Part shown: piece after piece, positions 8,630-22,028 of the stretch
Layout of the letters: each line of letters starts with the position of its first letter
Numbering within the stretch: the first letter of the stretch is position 1
DNA from: Agelaius tricolor
Taxonomy: Eukaryota; Chordata; Aves; Passeriformes; Icteridae
Length of the DNA: 64,000 nucleotides
Assembly: GCA_023055355.1 (NCBI GenBank)
Contig: JALJCS010000012.1
Location: 11,258,501 to 11,322,500, forward strand
Reading direction: 5' to 3'
Translations under genes and position numbers: made by a program
Notes under the pieces: model-generated
What the model was told of the DNA's origin: nothing
The model's input: the letters and a program-made list of their open reading frames with translations, nothing else
Databases searched by the model: none

Positions 8630-11600
8630 CTGCAAAGAAGAACAAAGATAGGTGAAAACACAGAGAGCAGACTCTGGTGGTACTTTCTGCCATCCCGGGG
8701 AGTTTCATTGGGGAAATAAAAGCACACACCTGCCCTCACAAGCTCCCTGATTTCAGCATCATTTTCAGTAAAACAGTTTTCAAACTGCGTTCCAAATATT
8801 TGCTTTTGCAAATGCTGACTTCACCATTCCAACCCAGAGATTAAAAATGCCCAAGTGTCTGAGTTTCAAGGCATTCCACTTTCTTCACCTCCCCTAGAAA
8901 GCTCAGCTTTAGAGCCCATGACTACCCCTAAGCTCATCTTAGCAAGTGCAAGTGCCACTGGAGCAGGTCCCAGGTAGCTGTGATGCAAACCATGTCTTTT
9001 TTTTTCTTCATATTTTCTTCAGATGATTTATCTGTATCATATTTCAAACATTAGTATTAGGGAGATGGAGACAATCTCAGTTTGATAATGCAAGGTTGCA
9101 GGGGGTCAGCAAAGCATGATCACAGTAGAGGATTTTAAACTGAATGTTTCTTTCCAAAATGATCTTGTTTTTCCACCACTTCGGCTACTTCTACTTAAGT
9201 ATTAAGCCAGGAACAGCTCAAAGCCATTCAAAACTTTATCTTTGGGCAGGGCTGAGATATTTATTACATCAATTTAAGAAAATATGCTGTTAAAAAAATC
9301 TAGTAATAAATCTACCTAAGTTTAATCACATCATCTCTCTGCTTTCCTGTCTAGTCCTTTTGAGTAAATACCCTGTTAGGCAATCAGCACAGGAAAGCAA
9401 GGTGGTTTTAGGGCCTTTACAGAAATTTGTTCACCAAATGTCAAATTCACTAGGAGGTCCACATGAAAATTCTGTATTAAGCCTGTGCAGAAACATTCCC
9501 CTAAATCTGTGCAGCTACTAATGAGGCTTCCTTCCACTTACAGCTGAATGGGAGATTATTTTATCTGGGAAAAGGGATTTTCTCTAGGAAAGACAGGTCA
9601 ATGCCACATAAATGCAATTATGTAGATTATTCTATTTATTGCTGTTGTCAGGATGGTGCATTTAAGAACAACTATGTGAAAGCAAAATTGTTCCTCATTT
9701 ATCTCTTGCAGCAGTAACTGCTTGAGATAGAATCTTTTACCCCTTGCTTGATGTCTTAGAACCTCTACATTTTACTCAAGGCATTTGGAGGAAAAAATAA
9801 TCACATGCACTTTTCAAACTAATTTCTTCAAAATTCTGCATTAAACACACAGTATAGGTTATTTTTATGTTGTAAATGTGTTAAGAAATGTATAGAAAAC
9901 ACAAGGAATGTCCACATTTAAGCACATTAAAAAATCATACCCACAAGAAATACGGGATTTGTAATCCATGCAAACAGTTTTCCACAAGAAAAATATTTTG
10001 CTGCAAGTTTCACACGTTTTGTTAAACTCAGAGGCCTAAATTAAGCCATAATTAAGGAAAAAGCTTACAAAACTTTATTGGAAGTCTGTGTGGCTTAATC
10101 ATGCTTGCCAAAAAAGCAATTTCCTAGCACTGACATTTCAAGATGGGAAGTCTTATTCTTTGCCTATAAATATTCATGATTTGCACTGGGAATACATTGA
10201 ATCTTATAAAGCTTTGTATTTTTTTTGGAACAGTGGGAAACACAACAGCTAGAACAGTTAACAAGGCAAGACCTACCAGTGTTTTGCCTTATTTTATTTT
10301 ATTAGTGATGAGAGTTGAGTTCCCTAAAGTACTGTAGAAAAACTTAAAAGAAAACCTCAGTTCACAGTGCCAACTAAACACATACAAACAGCACATCCAG
10401 GACCAAAGAGGAATGTGTCTACAGCATACTGGGGGGTATTTCAACATATATCCAAAGTCAGATTGCTTTGAATGGAGCAAGATCATTGTGCAAATTTGCA
10501 CATTCAATATATTTTCCAAAGGTTTGCTCAGCACTGCTTCATACTCACAAGCCAGCTAACAAAAGACAAACACTGTAACCTGACACTTGGAGTCAAATTC
10601 AAAGCCCATTTCAGCGTCAGAAGTCCTTCACTAACTACAAAGAGATTTGCACAAAGCCTTTAAACCCCGAGGAACAGTGAAATTGCCTCTTGCTCGTGCA
10701 CTTTGTCACTGCCCAAATACAGCTTTGAATCCCTGGCTGCAGGGGAGAGCTGCCACCACGGCAACATTTTATCCCCCCAGCTGCTGTTTGGAGAAGCCCA
10801 GTGTCACCTGGAGACCACAGAAATCAGCACCTCTCAGGAGTGCACAAGAGGGGATGCAGGGAATTGTTTCACTGCTGGCTTGTCCTAAAGAGGAAGCTGT
10901 TCCCAGCTTGTGAGCTGCCCTGAGCAGCAGCACGAGGATGAGGAGAGGGGAGGAAAGCAAAGCCAACTCCATCCAAGGCAGTCAGTGTTGCTGAGCTCTG
11001 TGCTGCCAATTCACCCCAACACACAGCATCAGCTTCTGAGCATGGACGACTCCCAGGTGATGCTCGGACTCCTTCAGCAGCCAAGGAGCAAAATCAGAGC
11101 AAGTTGTCACACAGCGGCATAAATTGAATTTAATATTCTCCTCTGTTCCTCTGCAGCAGCTAACTGCAACCTCCTGTTGGCCATCAATCAGTGTGTGTGG
11201 CCTGCTTAAGAGTGGAGCTGCAAAAAATAATGGACTTCCCTAAAATAAAGCAGTTGTATTTTAAGAAAAAAAAAAAAAAAGCAGTGAATTACTCTGTAAG
11301 CAGCCAATGCAAAAGTAACTAATAATAAGGATGGAATTCTGGCTTGTTTACCAAAATGGGATGTACTGGTCTGATTCACTGTCCCAGTTCTGTCACGGTA
11401 TAACTGTGTAGGAACCTTTGGTAAGTTGCTTCTTTTAACATCACTTTGAACCTCCATTATATAAATCTGCTTTTCCTTTGAGGACACATCCATAAATATT
11501 TATAAGGTGCTTAGACATTACAATAAGGAGCTCACAGGAAAGAATAAACAAAACCTCAACTTTAAAGTTTCTCCTGTGTTGTGTCTTATATAGAAACATC

Positions 11601-12557
11601 TACACCTACTAGTGCTGTTACTTTTTGGTTTTTAAAATGAATTATCCTTTTTTTTCCTAGTTGAGATACAAGCATTTGACAAGAGTAGCATCACTGAAGC
11701 TCTTGGTGAAGACAGATGTCTAACATTTCATCACAGCATGGCCCCCTGCTAAAACAGAACAGGGATACAGGGGCTGGGGAGACACCTCCACTCTTTGACC
11801 CACAGAAAGGTACTTCTCCCTGAGCTCAGAGTTACAAGGTTATTCCACAAGCAGTGCTCCCTGCATTTTGGCTCCTGCCTTGACACATCTCACAGCATAT
11901 CCACCTTGGTTTAAATGCTCAGAAACCTCTGACCACACCATTGCAGTGAAGCTAGTACGGTACAACCATCTTCCTTTTCAATTTCCAAGTCTGCCAACCA
12001 AAGGTCAAAGACCAGATAATTCCTTTCATTATCAGTTGGAAAAGAAAGCTATTTTGAGGCAAAAATTCCCACTGGTGGCGTTTCCCATTAAAATCATTGA
12101 TATCTCATCAGTGTGAAGCCAGCAGGTATTATAAAAAAAGACCCCAAAAAACCCCTGAATTTCATCTTTAAGAATCGTAAGAATGAGATGCGAAGGGCAC
12201 AGAAAGACATTAGTAGTAGCAGCAGTAGTGATGTTGTTACAGTTGTCATTGCACATACAGAAACACACTGAAGTGCCTGAACAGCATCAACTCCACAGCT
12301 TTACTGACCAGAGAGTGATCATTGACAAAGACAGGCAAGGCCACGGTGCAGGCTGAAAGCCACATCTGTGATAATACAGCTCTGACCACCAGCAAAAGTT
12401 CACCAGGACTGAATAATGCTTTTTCTTCCTCAGAAACTCTGCAACTCACTTGGCAGCAAACATCAGTCCAGAAAATTACTTATTTGTGCAAGTGTGGCAT
12501 GTCCTATAGCAAGTGTCATCCTATACACAGTGAGGCCAGGACCTTTATTCCCTCCCC
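8630..12557 (-). other. PID1: PID1 intron 2, 3' (acceptor) end
   Basis: Intronic DNA between the terminal exon and the first CR1 fragment. The acceptor AG is at 8631-8630 behind a pyrimidine tract. I see no additional exon with splice sites in a PID1-compatible frame. A block at about 9900-10240 reads like a conserved non-coding element (listed separately). Low-complexity items are a 16-A run near 11265 and a T run near 9000. Confidence 0.7.
9900..10240. other. Candidate conserved non-coding block in PID1 intron
   Basis: AT-rich but non-repetitive sequence dense in homeodomain- and bZIP/POU-like words, for example CATAATTAAGG, GGCTTAATCATGCTTGCC and CCTATAAATATTCATGATTTGC. It lies about 1.3-1.6 kb upstream of the terminal exon. 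Its texture resembles amniote conserved non-coding elements; that is pattern judgement only, with no alignment available. Confidence 0.25.
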
Positions 12558-12755
12558 TCTAGGGTTGTTAAGCGCTGGAATGAGCTGCCTGGGGAAATGG
12601 CGGAGTCACCATCCCTGGAAGTGTTCAAGAAACAACTGCTCGTGGCACAAAATGCCATGGTTTTTAGTTGACAAGGTGGTGTTTGGTCAAAGTTGGATCT
12701 GATGATATTGGAAGTCTTTTCCAATCTTAATGATTCTCATGATTCTGTGATTCTA
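12558..12755 (+). mobile_element. CR1 LINE 3' end fragment
   Basis: From GTTGTTAAGCGCTGGAATGA through CACCATCCCTGGAAGTGTTC, GTGGTGTTTGGTCAAAG and GTCTTTTCCAATCTTAATGA to the terminal octamer repeat (TGATTCTCATGATTCTGTGATTCT), the segment tracks the CR1 3' untranslated end. The decayed ATTCTGTG-type repeat at 12731-12755 is the diagnostic 3' terminus, so the element runs on the plus strand, opposite to PID1 transcription. It is 5'-truncated to about 200 bp, as is usual for CR1, and moderately diverged. Confidence 0.93.
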
Positions 12756-14423
12756 GCCTCGGTGCAAGGCAGAGTAGCTACAGGTTGGTTGCAACAAGTA
12801 AATTATGATCAAGCTGTTTCAGCTTTTACTTGTTTTGGATACTATTTTAAGGGAGAAAAGGAATGCAAATTCAGTTCAATGCAACTGTGTTAACCTTAAG
12901 CAGTGAAGGCATATCCTATCATATCTTCTACCAGGGATAAGAGAATATTTCTTTATGGCCCTTTTAGTCCTTTGTGTGTTCCATCTGTTCCACAAATTTC
13001 TGGAAGATACATACATCTCACAAAAACTTCTTGTGCATGTTAAAAATTATCCACATCCTTTCCAGCCATACTATGGCAAATTTCATCCTCTGGCAAGCCA
13101 CTGTCACCAAGCATGACATAAAATAGTCTTGAGGCTTCAACACCTCTATGCTTGCAAGCATCCAAACATTTTGTAAAAGCCAAAATGTTCTGAAGAGATC
13201 CTTATTTCACCCTAGAGATTTGCCAACACCAGTGTCAGTATCTGGAAAAACTGTCCTCAACTGAAAAATGCTGTGCCTTTGCCCTTTTGTAATGCAGCTA
13301 CACACCCATGTGACACATAGAGATGTCTCATGTCAAAGGACATGAAGAATAATTGATGTCATTTTTCATGCACTCTCCTGGAAAGACAGAAATATCTGAG
13401 TATTTTGACATTGTTGTTTTCAGCCCCTTCAATCCAATAACATGGGGAAAATATCTTTTAATAACTATGTTTAAGAGCTTACCAACTTTGAAAAGACCAG
13501 TAGAGCAGCTGCCATGGACATTTAAAATTCTAGCACACTATGATTTGTCAGAATTAATAAGGGTTTTTTTCTTTTCATACCCTTTTCATACTCTTTCATC
13601 ATTGATCTCACATTTTTCACTTGCAATTCATTGCAGATAAAGAGTAGCTCAGCTCCTGCATGTGTCGCTCTGACCTCAGATGTGACTCCCCAGTGGATCA
13701 TATATCCATACTGCCCCTACCTTACAAGCCTCACTTGGACACCTGAAGTTAGGCAGTCATTTGACTTTTTCTCCTTCTGTTCCCTATCCTCAGCCCATAG
13801 ACATCAGTGCTCCAAGAAATCAGATCCAAGCTCTAAAGACCCATAATTACTGCATTACAGGAGGACAAATGCTCTCTTGGCACAGGAGCTTGGCACAGGG
13901 ACACATACCACACAGGGTTCTCGGCTCTCTCACTATTCAAGACCATGATCAAAAGACTATATGTAAAATTAACTCCTTGTTTATTTATTTAATATAAGTA
14001 TTTCTTCCATACTAGATAAGGAGGGTCTTTGTCAGCAAAATCAACACAGAAAATGAAAAGAAAAAAAAACATTGAGCACTGACCTTCAGCTAGCAGGTAT
14101 TTATTTACTCTGCATATTTGCAGTCACTAGAGGATCTTGACTCTTGTGCAATCTTAGTAGTAGGTGACTGTCTCTTTTGTTTATCAGTGTTTTAAAATAA
14201 ATATTCCTTTAGCCTCAAATTTGGTCTAGTTGCTACTGATTATGTTTGATCAAGACAGTTTGCCTCACTTAAATGCGAGGCAAGCAGAGGTAATGAGACA
14301 TTTTCTTCCTGAAAACAGAACTGCTCCTGTGGCACCTTCAGGATACGTGGCAATGAAGAAAGTGACTGTATGGGTCTGTGTTAAGATGCACAGGTACAGA
14401 CCCTCCAGTCAGCAAGCAAACCA
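12756..14423 (-). other. PID1: PID1 intron 2 between two CR1 fragments
   Basis: Intronic sequence with nothing I can identify. No tandem arrays or coding segments with splice borders were found. Confidence 0.65.
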
Positions 14424-14614
14424 TCACAGAATCATGGAGACATCAGGGTTGGGAGAGACCTTTAAGATCACACAGTCTGACAATCCACTCAGCACCACCA
14501 GTGCAACCCCTACACCACTGAACCACATCACCCAGCACCAGATCCAGACACACCTTAAACACCTCCAGGGATGGCAACTCCACCTTCTCCCTTGAAACCT
14601 GTTCCAATGGCTGA
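14424..14614 (-). mobile_element. CR1 LINE 3' end fragment (reverse orientation)
   Basis: Begins TCACAGAATCATGGAGACATC, the reverse complement of a CR1 3' terminus with a single octamer copy left. It continues with GGGTTGGGAGAGACCTTTAAGATCA, the ACCACTGAACCACATCACCC region, CACCTCCAGGGATGGCAACTCCACC and CCTGTTCCAATGGCTGA. All are landmarks of reverse-complement CR1 tails. The element lies on the minus strand, the same orientation as PID1, and is 5'-truncated. Confidence 0.92.
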
Positions 14615-17600
14615 AGCTTGTCAGTTCATCCCAGCCAAGCCAAGAAACACCAGCCCAAAGATCAGGTAAACCTGCAGAAGTTTTAAAGAAGAATGCAGAG
14701 GAGATTGGAAGAACAGCAGCCAAAAGCTGGTTTAGAAGGATGTATGCATGTCTTGTTGAAAATTGCTGCAAGAACACATAGATGGAGATGCTCCCTGGGT
14801 TTGCAGCGCAAAAGCAGATGCAGGATGAGAAAGTTCAGGCACATATGGTCACAGCCAGGACACAGCAAGCTTCATCTCCACATCATTACAAGATCTGGAA
14901 ACCTCTGAAAGAAGTTGCTACCTCAGTTGTGCTCAACTTCACTGCAATGACAGTGTGCCCAAAGCCCCCAGCAGCACCTCCAAGCTGAGTGGCTGGGGAG
15001 AATCAGGGCTCACCAAAGAGTCACAGATTTGATGGCTGAAACTAGCTTTTCTTTTATCCTCAGTGGAGCTGGGATACAAGTGGGACAGGCCTGCAGCATG
15101 CTGTCCAACAGCTTGGTAAGTCCTGGCACAGCTTTCATGTCAATAAAAGCAGATTTAGCTGTAGAGTCATTTTCAACATCTTTAATTAACACATCCAGCT
15201 CCAGACACAGCAGGAGTGCTCTGTGCTGGACAGGGTACCTGTCTCACCACACCAGCTCAGCTCTCCTCAGCCTAAAGCACAGTGACTCAGCCTCAGGCTG
15301 GCAGCTTGGGATTTAGAGCCAAAAGCTGCTTTTTGGCTCTGAAGGAAAAACAAAAATATCCCAGACATTCCACTGGATCACTGAGCAAATACCACAAACT
15401 GCATTCAAGCAACGTTTGCTTAAGACCTAAAAAATAACTCAGTCAAGTCAAAAGGCTGCACAGTTTCCCTCTGCCTGTCACTGATTCCTCACCCACACTG
15501 CCTGTGTCCAGCCAAAGCCTTGCAGCACTAACACAAGGGTCTTTGTGGGAATGGCAGGGCTCCTCAGCACAAAGAAATACACAGTAAATGCAATAATGTC
15601 ACTTACAGAAATATGTGAAGAACTGTTTTATTTTTGAGACAAAATTCAGAGGGAGAACAGACAGAGCTAGGCAACTATTTAGTGGAAAATAACCATCAAC
15701 TCTTAGGGCTGCCCACTGGATTAGGAGAGGAAAAAAAATACATCAGTGGTTAATGTCTGATTTATTCCAAGGAATCAAAGGATAGCTCCAGAAAAAGCTG
15801 GAAGCATCAGCCCCTCTTCAGCAGTTAAGTCAACAGCATCTGAGTCCTTTTTGTGGGACCAAGGCTGAACTCAAGTCTTACAGTCATGCTACAATTCCCC
15901 CTTGAAAACAAAAATAATAAACAAGCCCAGCAAGAAATGCATTTGGCTCTTTACATCTTCAGAACTCCTAAGGAAAAACAACTGCTGGGCAGCAGCTGCT
16001 CCAGTTGCCATCTGTCCCCACAGCCACGCTCACAGCAGCCCTTTGCAGGTGCTTTTATTTTCCCATGTGTTTCTCAGCTGTGACCGTGCAGCAGATCCTG
16101 CCTTAGATGCCCCCCAGGAAGGGGTCACCACACAAGTAAGGGATAGCACAGAATAGTCACTTTGGATATAGTTCCCCAACTAAATGCCTTTGAAGGACAG
16201 AAGAGCTTTCATTTTTAGTCCATCATTGTTCTTTCAGGTTTTACAGCCCCCATGCTTCTCAGAAGCTGCAGCAAGCACAGGAGAAGGGAGGGCTGGGGCA
16301 CTGTGAAAATACCTTTTCTTGAAAAATGCTCTTCCCCAGTAGAAAGAAAAACATAATACCAATTTCAGTGCTGCTGCTTCTGAAGTTGCCTAGGAAAGCC
16401 CTTTAACATGGCAGCAGGCAGAACAGGTGAGTTACTGTGATCCAGAGTGGGTGTCCCAACGTCCAGGCCAGGGCAGCATCTCGGGAATGGGGCTTCTCTG
16501 AGGGCAGAGCTCACCCAAGAAGAGCTACTCATTTCTCAAGCACTATGCAGGACAAACGCTCCAGGAGCTGCAGATGACTGGCATCAAAGTGCAGGGCACA
16601 TCTGAGATAATGTCCCAACTCTGAGTAAGACACCAAAAGCACACAGACATCTCAGAGCCCCTCTTCATAGCTAAATAAACCTCTCATCTTCCCAGAGGAG
16701 AGCTCTGCCAGGCCTCCCACTGATGGCAGTTGAGGAGAGGAACAGAAGACAAAATATAGAATGCCCACAGGAGGGAACCCTCCTTACCCTATATGATCAG
16801 CCCCATCAGCAACACTACCCCACACTGCTCTAGGAGGACATGGGAAAACACATCAGCATTTGGCAATTTTAAGATTTATTAAATAAATAAATGTACTGGA
16901 AGAGAAAAAATTTACCCTTGATGGCTTAATTTATAAGCTCTGAGAGGAAAAAAAGCCAACAAGAAAAAGCCCACTGAGTCCACAGGCCAAACAGCCAGTG
17001 TGGGGTAAATAAAGCAGAGAGCCAAACTCTCCTGGAATAGAATCCTGAGAAGCACAACCATCCAAGCTTTTCACCTTTCATTACATCAGGCTGCTGCTCA
17101 GCAAGTCTTTTTATAAACTACCCCAGGTATTAGAATACTGCCTTCAGTTAGATCTAAGAGCATCTAACTTATACCCAGTGACCAGGAGTCTCTGCCTCAC
17201 CAGCAAAATAGTTAACCAAGCCCAAATACAACCTCTGCAAGAGCCAGCTTTGCTCCCTGCAGCCTCCCATTAGCAACAAAAGGATCGCCTCTTGCATTTC
17301 ATTCTCCACTGGACAGGAAGCTCTTTTTGTGGTTTGGCTTGCAGGGATGAATCTGAAATGAAATCAAGTGGAACTGGCAAACTGCAGTGAGCTTGCAGTC
17401 AGAGACTCTTTGGTCCTGGTGTGAGTGGAAGATTTACACTGCACTATTTAAAACTCAAGAAATCAATTTCATTCTAGCAGCAATTTAAAAATGTTGTTGT
17501 TCAAGACATAACTGAATGAACAAATACATCCATCACACATAACCTCAGCAGGGCTGCTGGACACCCTATTGTACAAGTCAATGATTACTTTTATTCCCAA

Positions 17601-20442
17601 ATATTTTCTTTATGTTGCTATTTAGATCACTTTCCTCCTTTGTCTCCTTTCATTGCCTCATGTAACTCCCTCTCTTTCTACTCAGTTACTGCTGGGTTGA
17701 AATTAATATTTGAATAAGCCAGTTCATTTCCCATTGTCCTTCAGGAGTCTTCACAGGCAAGGAGAGAGGTGGATGCAGCCAGGAAGGTGCCATTATTGCA
17801 ATTTCTTAAGTTCCTTCACACAAAGTCCTTCCAAAACCTTTCCTCTGCTACCTCAAAACCTTCTCACCTCCTTCTGCCAGGAGAATGTGGCATAAATTTG
17901 CATGACCACAATTGCCCTGCAAATAGACACCTACCTTGATGTTTATGTTCAAAGTACACACAAACCTCTTTCACTACACGTTCTTTATTCACATGAGGTT
18001 GAAACTGAACATGGAAATCTGATTAAGCACCTCATCATGTTCCAGAAAGCTTTTTAGTCCTGGGCTCCTCACAGCTGTTGTCTCATATAGAGGGAAGGAG
18101 CCCATGGACACAGAGAGGAGCAGACTGTTCGCTTTTACTTTGTTCCCCTTCCTTTCCAACCCACAGAAAATTCACTTTGGCACCAGTCCTACAAAAACTT
18201 TTGTACCTCATGGAGCACACAAAGAGGGAGTACAAGAACAGTTACTACTTCAGCCACCTTTTCCATTGAGGCATGTATATTTTACACACTCTCCAAGACT
18301 TTTGGGCACTGAAGCACTCCCAGAAAGCCACACAGAATTCATGTTTTTCACTATCTTTTGTAGGTAAGAGATCTGTCCTCAAGGTTCCCTTCTTTGTGCA
18401 TTCCCCAGGAGATCCTTGTGTTTCTCCTTTAGTTCTTGCCTTCAAAAGAGGATGCCAAGTAATAAAATTGAACAAAACCTCTGTTACTAAGAAATTCAGT
18501 TCTGGAGACCAAAAATCTCAACTGCACTCGATTCCTGGCACAACTTGACAACACCTGTAATTAAGAACAAAAGGGAAGGGAGCCAACTTCAGGAATCACC
18601 AAAGATGACTACAAATTTGGATTGTATATCAAAGGAAGTGTCAGTTCTACATTGCAGGAAAAACAGAAGTAATTTTCATAAAATTATTTCAGTTCTTCCT
18701 CCCCCAAGTGCTATAAGACCAGTACCATTCAAAAAAAGAGAAAAAATTACAAAACAAACCACAGAGACTCCCAGAAACAGCAGTATTTGGTCCTTCTCCT
18801 ATCATTCACACACTGCAAATGAAACACATTCCCTGAGGAGTACAGGGAACACAGAAATATCAACCCCATATAAATGTAATTGTACCCACATCCCGCAAAG
18901 TCTCCAATTAAAATACTCTGTCATTACTTTTGCATCTCCTTCATGAATCATTATGGGAAATGAGTTCCATGACTTAACAAAACTCTGAGATTCTTCCCAC
19001 TCTCAAAAATTTTAGCATCTCCAGGAAAAGTCTTATTTGAAGGCTGGAGAAGAAGAAATACAGTGCCTACACTGGGATGGAGCACTTACACTGCAGCAAT
19101 GAAAACCAGACCTTGCATACTTCAACTTAATAAAAAGTACTAAACACATTATGAAGAAGAAAATATAGTTAAACAACTCTTTTTATTGCCAAATGAGTCC
19201 TTAGATAAATATGCCTGATTTATCACTTGTTTGTGTTATCAAATTCTGGATCTAGGCCACAGCAATACAGGCTCTACACAAACAAGAAAGAATACAACCT
19301 CACTGCCTCTAAGGTTTATGACACTGTATTACAATTAAACCAGAAATTTCCCACTCAACAATGCAACAGTATGTTAGCAGACTAAACAGAAGACTTTAAA
19401 GGAATAAATATGTCCCAAAGACCATAATGATGGAAGACAATAGTGCCATACAGTTTTTAATTCATTTCCAAAGCCATGGTTCACAGTGCCTCCAAGGTCC
19501 TGTTTTCACAATGGATTAAGTGCTTGCCTGTGTCTTCAGTGCAGTCACTTTGCATTTAGATAACGTTTTTCCAACCAGCACAGAAGGACCTGAAAATGAT
19601 CCTTAGGCCCTGTGAGTGAATTGGGTATTCATCAGGCTCTCTGGGCTCCAGAGATGCTCATCTCCTGCAAATTTCTCTCTGCATCAGGAGGCTTTTCACA
19701 GTGTCACAGAGGAAGCCTCCTTCCTTTTCTGATTAATTTAACCACAGTACCACCCAAGCACCTCTCCCAGAAAGGGTACGTTGCATCCAACCCATTCTCT
19801 TGGCTGTATTTCACCTTTAAGGTGACAAGCCTGCAAAGCAGCCAGAAATGCAGTCCTTAACCACCTGCAGCAAAACTGAGACATGGACATTTCTATAGTG
19901 CTAATTTCAGCCAAGATGAAAGGAAACACTGAACCTAGGATGGGAGAGCCTTGAAAGCAGCATTCCAAAGTGAAGGACTGTCTGGAGGAAAGAAGGGGCC
20001 AAAGGTCCTCCTCTCTGGGGACAGCTCTGCTTATCACTGCTGCAATTTATGTCATCTATTACAGCAGCTTGCCCCAGTAGCATTCAGATGGTTGCAGGTC
20101 AGACTGATCACTATTCACACCAGTTGTACAGCAAGCTCCTAGAAGCTCCCTTCATATCCACAGTTCATTTCTCTGTATTGCAGAGGTCATGGCTTTTACA
20201 AAGGGCAGAAAATTCATTTTCATAGATTCCACTGGCCCTGAAGTTGACTTTGCAAAGACAAAATCTATAGTGAGTAGCCCTGCTGTTGATCTGTTTGATA
20301 AAGGACAATCTGGTGCAAATTTTAGAGCTCTATGGCAAAAAGATACTTATGAAAATAAAGAAATCCTTCACTGTTTTTTCACAGTTACCATCTTCATGCA
20401 GTAATGAATACCAGCAGCTAAAAACATCGTAATTCTATTTTC

Positions 20443-20504
20443 TTCCAGTTTTCAGTCTGGCAGTCACTGAGCCTTCCAGTTTTCAGTCTGGCAGTCACTG
20501 AGCC
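20443..20504. repeat. Perfect 31-bp tandem duplication
   Basis: Two identical adjacent copies of a 31-bp unit starting TTCCAGTTTTCAGTCTGGCA, at 20443-20473 and 20474-20504. Perfect identity in a neutral intron suggests a recent event or a collapsed/expanded assembly artefact. The copy number is likely to be polymorphic. Confidence 0.97.
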
Positions 20505-21996
20505 ATGACCAAGCCTTAGGGAGTGGAGAGCCCATGAGGGACTTTGCCACTGACACTCAGACACCTTTACCCAGCTGCTGCTTGGCCTAACCAGGGACAG
20601 AGGGCCAGCCCTGGGTAAAGCAACACTGACTCTGAAATGGCTCTTCAGCATGATAACAGAATGCAACTTCCTAAAGAATTTAACATTACAGGATGCCTAT
20701 AACATTCTCTTGAAGCAAAATGCATCATTTGAAGCACAGGCCATTGTGTAGCAAAATAAGCTCAAGGAGGTCTCACCACCTAAAAATCAACATATGGCTA
20801 TGACTCCAATATATAGATGGTAAAAATCTCAGAACTCTTGTGATTTTTTTCTATATAAGCAATTATTCAACATTTTCCATTAACGAGGCGTTTCACAGCT
20901 CTGTAACAAGCAGAATTTATCAATCACGTTTATCATCATCCTAGAGTTACAATTTTCAATATAGTTTTTAAAATTATTTAATAGAATAAGCAAACCTTTT
21001 AAGAGCTTAATAGTCCTTGATCATATCAAACAAAGAGTACAACTAGTGCATAATATTTTCTCCAGCACTTTCAGGATCAGACAGAAAGGAAGAATAAAGA
21101 AGAAGAATAAAGAAGTAATGTCTGACTGACAAAGCAGTGGCCAAGATAGGAATAACTGCTTGGAAGGTTTCTCTTCCCCAGAGACAAGGAACCAAATACT
21201 TCCAGGCATTTCAAGAAAGCCCATGGGTTTGGAATGCTCTCCCCCTTTGCTTTGACATATTGACAGAGAGATTTTCAAAAGAGCATGGACAGCAACATGT
21301 GTCAAGCATTTTAAGAAAAGCTGACCATTCTCCCAGTATCTAAAAATGCAGGCAGAAATTTGACAAGAGAAATTAGTGTGTGCATTAACAAATAAAGAAT
21401 CACTCATCCTGTAAAGTTCTGTAGCTTTCCCCATGTAGCCCAAAGAAGCAAAGTGTTCCTGTTCCCAGGGAGCCTGATCCAGCACTGGTAGGAGACACTG
21501 AGACATAGCTGTGGTTGTACTTTTACACAAGGATTAGAGCCTCTACTAAGCCTCTCCTAAAACTCATTTCCCACCAAAGCTGTTATTATTCTGGTTAAAT
21601 GGTTTTAAATAGAAAATGCCATATATTTTAGGTTATTTATGCATGAGCTTAAACATGACAGCACAATAGAAAGCAAACAGCATTTTGGGTAAGAAAGAAT
21701 TTACTTTATGTGAAAATACAGATATTTACAGTACAAGCACAGACTATATTATTTGTTTCCTATTATCTGCCTCTAGCCTTCCACTCTTTTCCTCTGCTGC
21801 CTCCTCATCAAAACAAATTGGTATCTCTTGTTGGGCCAAAACCAAGCAGAAGATCCTTTAATTACAGTGCAAATCCACAAACAGCATTAGAGTTCAAGCC
21901 GTGTATGCAAAAATCAAATCTGAAGAGACCAACCTAGCTATTCCTGGGAAGAAATCTTATTTACAAGAAAGCATACTGCATCTACAACAAATTCAT

Positions 21997-22028
21997 GGGG
22001 GGGGGGACAAAACCCACAACAACAACAA
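21997..22028 (+). repeat. G10 homopolymer plus (AAC)n microsatellite
   Basis: Ten consecutive G at 21997-22006, then ACAAAACCC and an (AAC) run at about 22016-22028 leading into eight A. Both are slippage-prone simple repeats. Confidence 0.9.

Noticed and set aside
8630..8635. TTG-CAG as an upstream start extending the terminal exon by two codons
   Set aside because: These bases are the end of the splice acceptor; the exon begins at 8629 with GTT.
8416..8811. 131-codon minus-strand frame overlapping the PID1 exon and its upstream intron
   Set aside because: It is in a different frame from the PTB domain and crosses a well-formed splice acceptor at 8631-8630.
21021..21530. 169-codon minus-strand open frame in the PID1 intron
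   Set aside because: No recognised domain and no splice context joining it to PID1; similar lengths occur by chance in this much sequence.
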